Part shown: positions 6,422-7,858 of the stretch, piece after piece
Layout of the letters: every line of letters starts with the position of its first letter
How positions within the stretch are numbered: the first letter of the stretch is position 1
DNA from: SHLQ01 sp964445255
GTDB taxonomy: Bacteria > Actinomycetota > Acidimicrobiia > Acidimicrobiales > SHLQ01
Assembly (NCBI GenBank): GCA_964445255.1
Contig: CAYUKM010000129.1
Coordinates: 1 to 7,858, forward strand
DNA length: 7,858 nucleotides
Direction of reading: 5' to 3'
Notes under the pieces: generated by a model
Told to the model about the DNA's origin: nothing
Databases searched by the model: none
Seen by the model: only the letters and a program-made list of their open reading frames with translations
Program-made: the position numbers and the translations under genes

Positions 6422-6619
6422 TTAGTAGGCGCGTGCGGCGGAACTTAGCGGTATGCAACGAATCCGGTCGCCTTTGTCGAAGTCGGCCAGCTTCCTGTCG
6501 TGCGATGACCGTCTGCCGTGATACGGCGTCTCGCTGATGGAGTACGTCCACTTGATGAATCGCTCTCCCCTTTCGTTGTAGCCGGATAGGTCAATATCGG
6601 TTACGACTAGTTCCCGGGA
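6422..6619 (-). pseudogene. Start-less open frame, probable C-terminal gene remnant
   Basis: Immediately after the tetR stop codon, and in the same frame, 65 sense codons run to a TAA at 6424-6422 on the minus strand. There is no ATG, GTG or TTG in it, so it cannot be translated as a normal gene. By hand count 46 of its 65 third codon positions are G or C, which is coding-like. The peptide is hydrophilic and protein-like: VVTDIDLSGYNERGERFIKW near the start, then TPYHGRR, and FDKGDRIRCIPLSS near the end. The order (beta-strand, G-x-x-Y-x-G-like turn, then F-x-x-GD-x-(I/V)-x-x-x-P) loosely recalls the C-terminus of DUF3592-type domains, but I cannot confirm that. The remnant may have lost its 5' part when tetR arrived or was rearranged. 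Chance openness is the alternative. Confidence 0.35.
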
Positions 6620-7321
6620 TCAGGTCTTTGGCGCAAGAACAAGCTCGCCAAGCCGGCGGACGGCCTCGGCGTAGTAGACGTCTGGGTCATCCACGACGTT
6701 CACGAAGTGACCGAACAGCTCCATGCTGATGAGGCCTATGAGTTGCGACCAGGCCCCTAAGCAGTCGACGAGGACGGTATCGGGGATCGTGCCGGCGCTC
6801 AGTTCTCGGATGCTCGCGATCGACGCTCGAATCGCGCGGCTCGTCTTTGGTGACTCCGAATCACCCGCCGCTATGGATTCGCCGACGATCGTGAAGAGCA
6901 CTACCGCCAAACGTGAAGCCGACTCGATGGTGTCTTGAGGCGCTGCATAACCAGGCACCGGGCTGCCGTAGATGAGCGCCCACTGTTGTGGATGGGCCAA
7001 AGCCCAATCTCGTAGCGCATCGGCCGCCGCCGACCAGCGTCCGTGGTAGTCCTCACGCTTGGCGGCCGCCTCGGCCTCCTCGACCGCCTGGCCGAGGGCG
7101 TTGTACGCATCGATGATGAGCGCTGTCAGAAGTGCATCGCGACTCGGAAAGTATCGGTAGATGGCCGATGACGCCATCTCTAGGTCGCGAGCAATCGCCC
7201 GTAACGAGAGGCCCGCTGCACCGACGTCTCGGAGTTGTTGACGGGCCAGCTCCTTGATCTCTGCGGTGAGCTGAGCGCGCACCCGTGCTCGCACGCCTGT
7301 CGCAGTGGTGGTCTCGGCCAT
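6620..7321 (-). CDS. TetR/AcrR-family transcriptional regulator with WHG-type C-terminal domain
   Basis: One-component DNA-binding regulator, expected to act as a dimer that leaves its operator on binding a small ligand. From the ATG at 7321 it has 233 residues; a GTG two codons further upstream (7327) is an alternative start. The N-terminal helix-turn-helix is typical: LSLRAIARDLEMASSAIYRY (about 38-57), followed by FPSRDALLTALI. The C-terminal ligand domain has WALAHPQQWALIYGSPVPGY (residues 106-125), the signature of the WHG class of TetR C-terminal domains. It is divergent from the SDR gene at 7468, with two matching palindromes between them, so it very likely represses that gene and perhaps itself. 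No Shine-Dalgarno sequence precedes the start. The ligand cannot be read from the sequence. Confidence 0.93.
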   Translation of the reverse strand: MAETTTATGVRARVRAQLTAEIKELARQQLRDVGAAGLSLRAIARDLEMASSAIYRYFPSRDALLTALIIDAYNALGQAVEEAEAAAKREDYHGRWSAAADALRDWALAHPQQWALIYGSPVPGYAAPQDTIESASRLAVVLFTIVGESIAAGDSESPKTSRAIRASIASIRELSAGTIPDTVLVDCLGAWSQLIGLISMELFGHFVNVVDDPDVYYAEAVRRLGELVLAPKT

Positions 7322-7327
7322 CCACAC

Positions 7328-7333
7328 ACTCTA
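7328..7333 (-). promoter_or_regulatory. Possible -10 element for a leaderless tetR transcript
   Basis: On the minus strand TAGAGT (7333 down to 7328) fits the TA-n-n-n-T pattern of actinobacterial -10 elements. Transcription starting about 7 bases downstream would begin at or next to the tetR ATG (7321). Together with the absence of a Shine-Dalgarno sequence this suggests a leaderless mRNA. A possible -35, TTGGCG (7354-7349), is spaced 15 bases away, slightly short. Confidence 0.3.
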
Positions 7334-7363
7334 GCGCCCAAAGGTGAGCGCCAAGAAGAAAAG

Positions 7364-7376
7364 AGAGCGGTGCTCT
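7364..7376. promoter_or_regulatory. Palindromic operator O1, probable TetR-type regulator site
   Basis: AGAGC-GGT-GCTCT is a palindrome with 5-bp arms and a 3-bp centre. It ends at the first base of the predicted -35 element of the rightward promoter. It matches O2 (7411-7425) in both arms, AGAGCG-n-(T/C)-GCTCT. It lies about 43 bases upstream of the tetR start. The repeat is certain; binding by the adjacent regulator is inferred from its position in the divergent gap. Confidence 0.7.
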
Positions 7377-7404
7377 TGCTTTTGATGAGCGACGCCTGCA
7401 TACT
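7376..7404 (+). promoter_or_regulatory. Promoter of the SDR gene
   Basis: TTGCTT (7376-7381), a 17-base spacer and CATACT (7399-7404) form a plausible sigma70-type promoter, with the start of transcription expected near 7411. That point coincides with operator O2, and operator O1 abuts the -35. A repressor on either palindrome would therefore block this promoter. The hexamers are moderate matches (3 and 4 of 6), so the spacing and operator placement carry much of the weight. Confidence 0.5.
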
Positions 7405-7410
7405 CAACAC

Positions 7411-7425
7411 GAGAGCGCCGCTCTC
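7411..7425. promoter_or_regulatory. Palindromic operator O2, probable TetR-type regulator site
   Basis: GAGAGC-GCC-GCTCTC is a perfect palindrome with 6-bp arms and a 3-bp centre. It is centred at 7418, 48 bases from the centre of O1 (7370). It covers the predicted transcription start of the SDR gene. It shares the arms AGAGC/GCTCT with O1 and is the more symmetric of the two, so it may be the stronger site. Confidence 0.7.
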
Positions 7426-7467
7426 TAGAACGATCATCAGTCACATTCTGAACCAAGGAGCCCCTTC

Positions 7468-7858
7468 ATGAGCACCGCCCAAGCCACGCCCGACCTCACC
7501 AAACCGCACGTCGTTCTTGGCGCCGGAGCTACCGGTTCGGCAACCGCCGCCTTGCTCGCAGAGCTTGGCGCCGAGGTCCGCATTGTCTCGCGGTCTGGCT
7601 CGGGTCCGAGCCATCGGGGAATCAACCGACTAACGGCCGACGCCAGCGATCTCGACGTTCTCGCCGAAATCGCCGAGGGCGCTGCCGTGATCTACAACTG
7701 CGTCAACCCGCCGTATCACCGGTGGGTGGCCGATTGGCCCCCGCTCGTGACCTCGATCCTCGGAGCCGCCGAGCGATCTGGTGCGGTCCTGGTCACCTTG
7801 AGCAACCTGTACATGTACGCACCGCCTGGCGATCGGCCCATGGCGGAGGACGCGCCGC
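7468..7858 (+). CDS. NAD(P)-dependent epimerase/dehydratase-type SDR protein, N-terminal part
   Basis: Only 130 codons and one base lie in the window; the gene runs off the right end with no stop. AAGGAG (7455-7460) lies 7 bases before the ATG, a good Shine-Dalgarno sequence. The Rossmann fold nucleotide-binding loop is GAGATGSATA (residues 18-27), of the G-x-G-x-x-G-x-x-x-A type. Strand 2 ends in IVSRSG (39-44), where R42 suggests a preference for NADP(H). NCVNPPYHRW (the N-x-x-N-P-P-Y segment) and LSNLYMYAPPGDRPMAEDAP (111-130) are typical of extended or atypical SDRs of the NAD-dependent epimerase group. The substrate is unknown. The divergent tetR gene and the two operators indicate repression until an inducer, possibly a substrate of this enzyme, is present. 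Confidence 0.9.
   Translation, partial: MSTAQATPDLTKPHVVLGAGATGSATAALLAELGAEVRIVSRSGSGPSHRGINRLTADASDLDVLAEIAEGAAVIYNCVNPPYHRWVADWPPLVTSILGAAERSGAVLVTLSNLYMYAPPGDRPMAEDAP

Noticed and set aside
6453..6521. A 22-codon + strand frame in the gap between lipoprotein and tetR
   Set aside because: It is very short, has no ribosome binding site and lies opposite the better-supported minus-strand remnant.

Overview
The window looks like a chromosomal segment of a moderately GC-rich actinobacterium. The RNA polymerase alpha subunit (RpoA), ribosomal protein L17 and TruA are of actinobacterial type and occur in the usual order rpoA-rplQ-truA. Acidimicrobiia or a related lineage is my best guess from the protein style, but that is inference and not a database result.

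Layout: (1) 24-2158, a housekeeping block on the + strand: rpoA, rplQ 6 bases later, and truA 77 bases further on. (2) 2276-5720, a strong-looking promoter and a very large secreted protein. It has a signal peptide, four cysteine-bracketed repeat modules in an ABAB order, a beta-rich spacer, a propeptide-like segment, a complete subtilisin-type (S8) catalytic domain and a C-terminal von Willebrand A (VWA) domain with a metal-binding motif. (3) 5745-5782, a perfect 13-bp inverted repeat, followed by a small lipoprotein gene (5894-6403). The C-terminal half of this lipoprotein resembles the propeptide-like segment of the neighbouring protease. (4) 6422-6619, minus strand, an open frame with no start codon, probably the tail of a decayed gene, directly behind a TetR-type regulator (6620-7321, minus). 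(5) 7322-7467, a divergent control region with two near-identical palindromes flanking a promoter. (6) 7468-7858, the N-terminal 130 codons of an NAD(P)-dependent epimerase/dehydratase-type SDR, cut by the window end.

How the parts may work together: rpoA, rplQ and truA serve transcription, ribosome assembly and tRNA modification. The protease and lipoprotein look like an exported pair. The lipoprotein could act as a membrane-tethered foldase, inhibitor or receptor for the protease, since it carries a free-standing copy of a propeptide-like fold; this is the most interesting hypothesis here. The TetR regulator probably represses the divergent SDR gene through the twin palindromes and may also control itself. 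No rRNA, tRNA, CRISPR array, insertion sequence or phage gene was seen, and no stretch over 300 bases lacks a gene.
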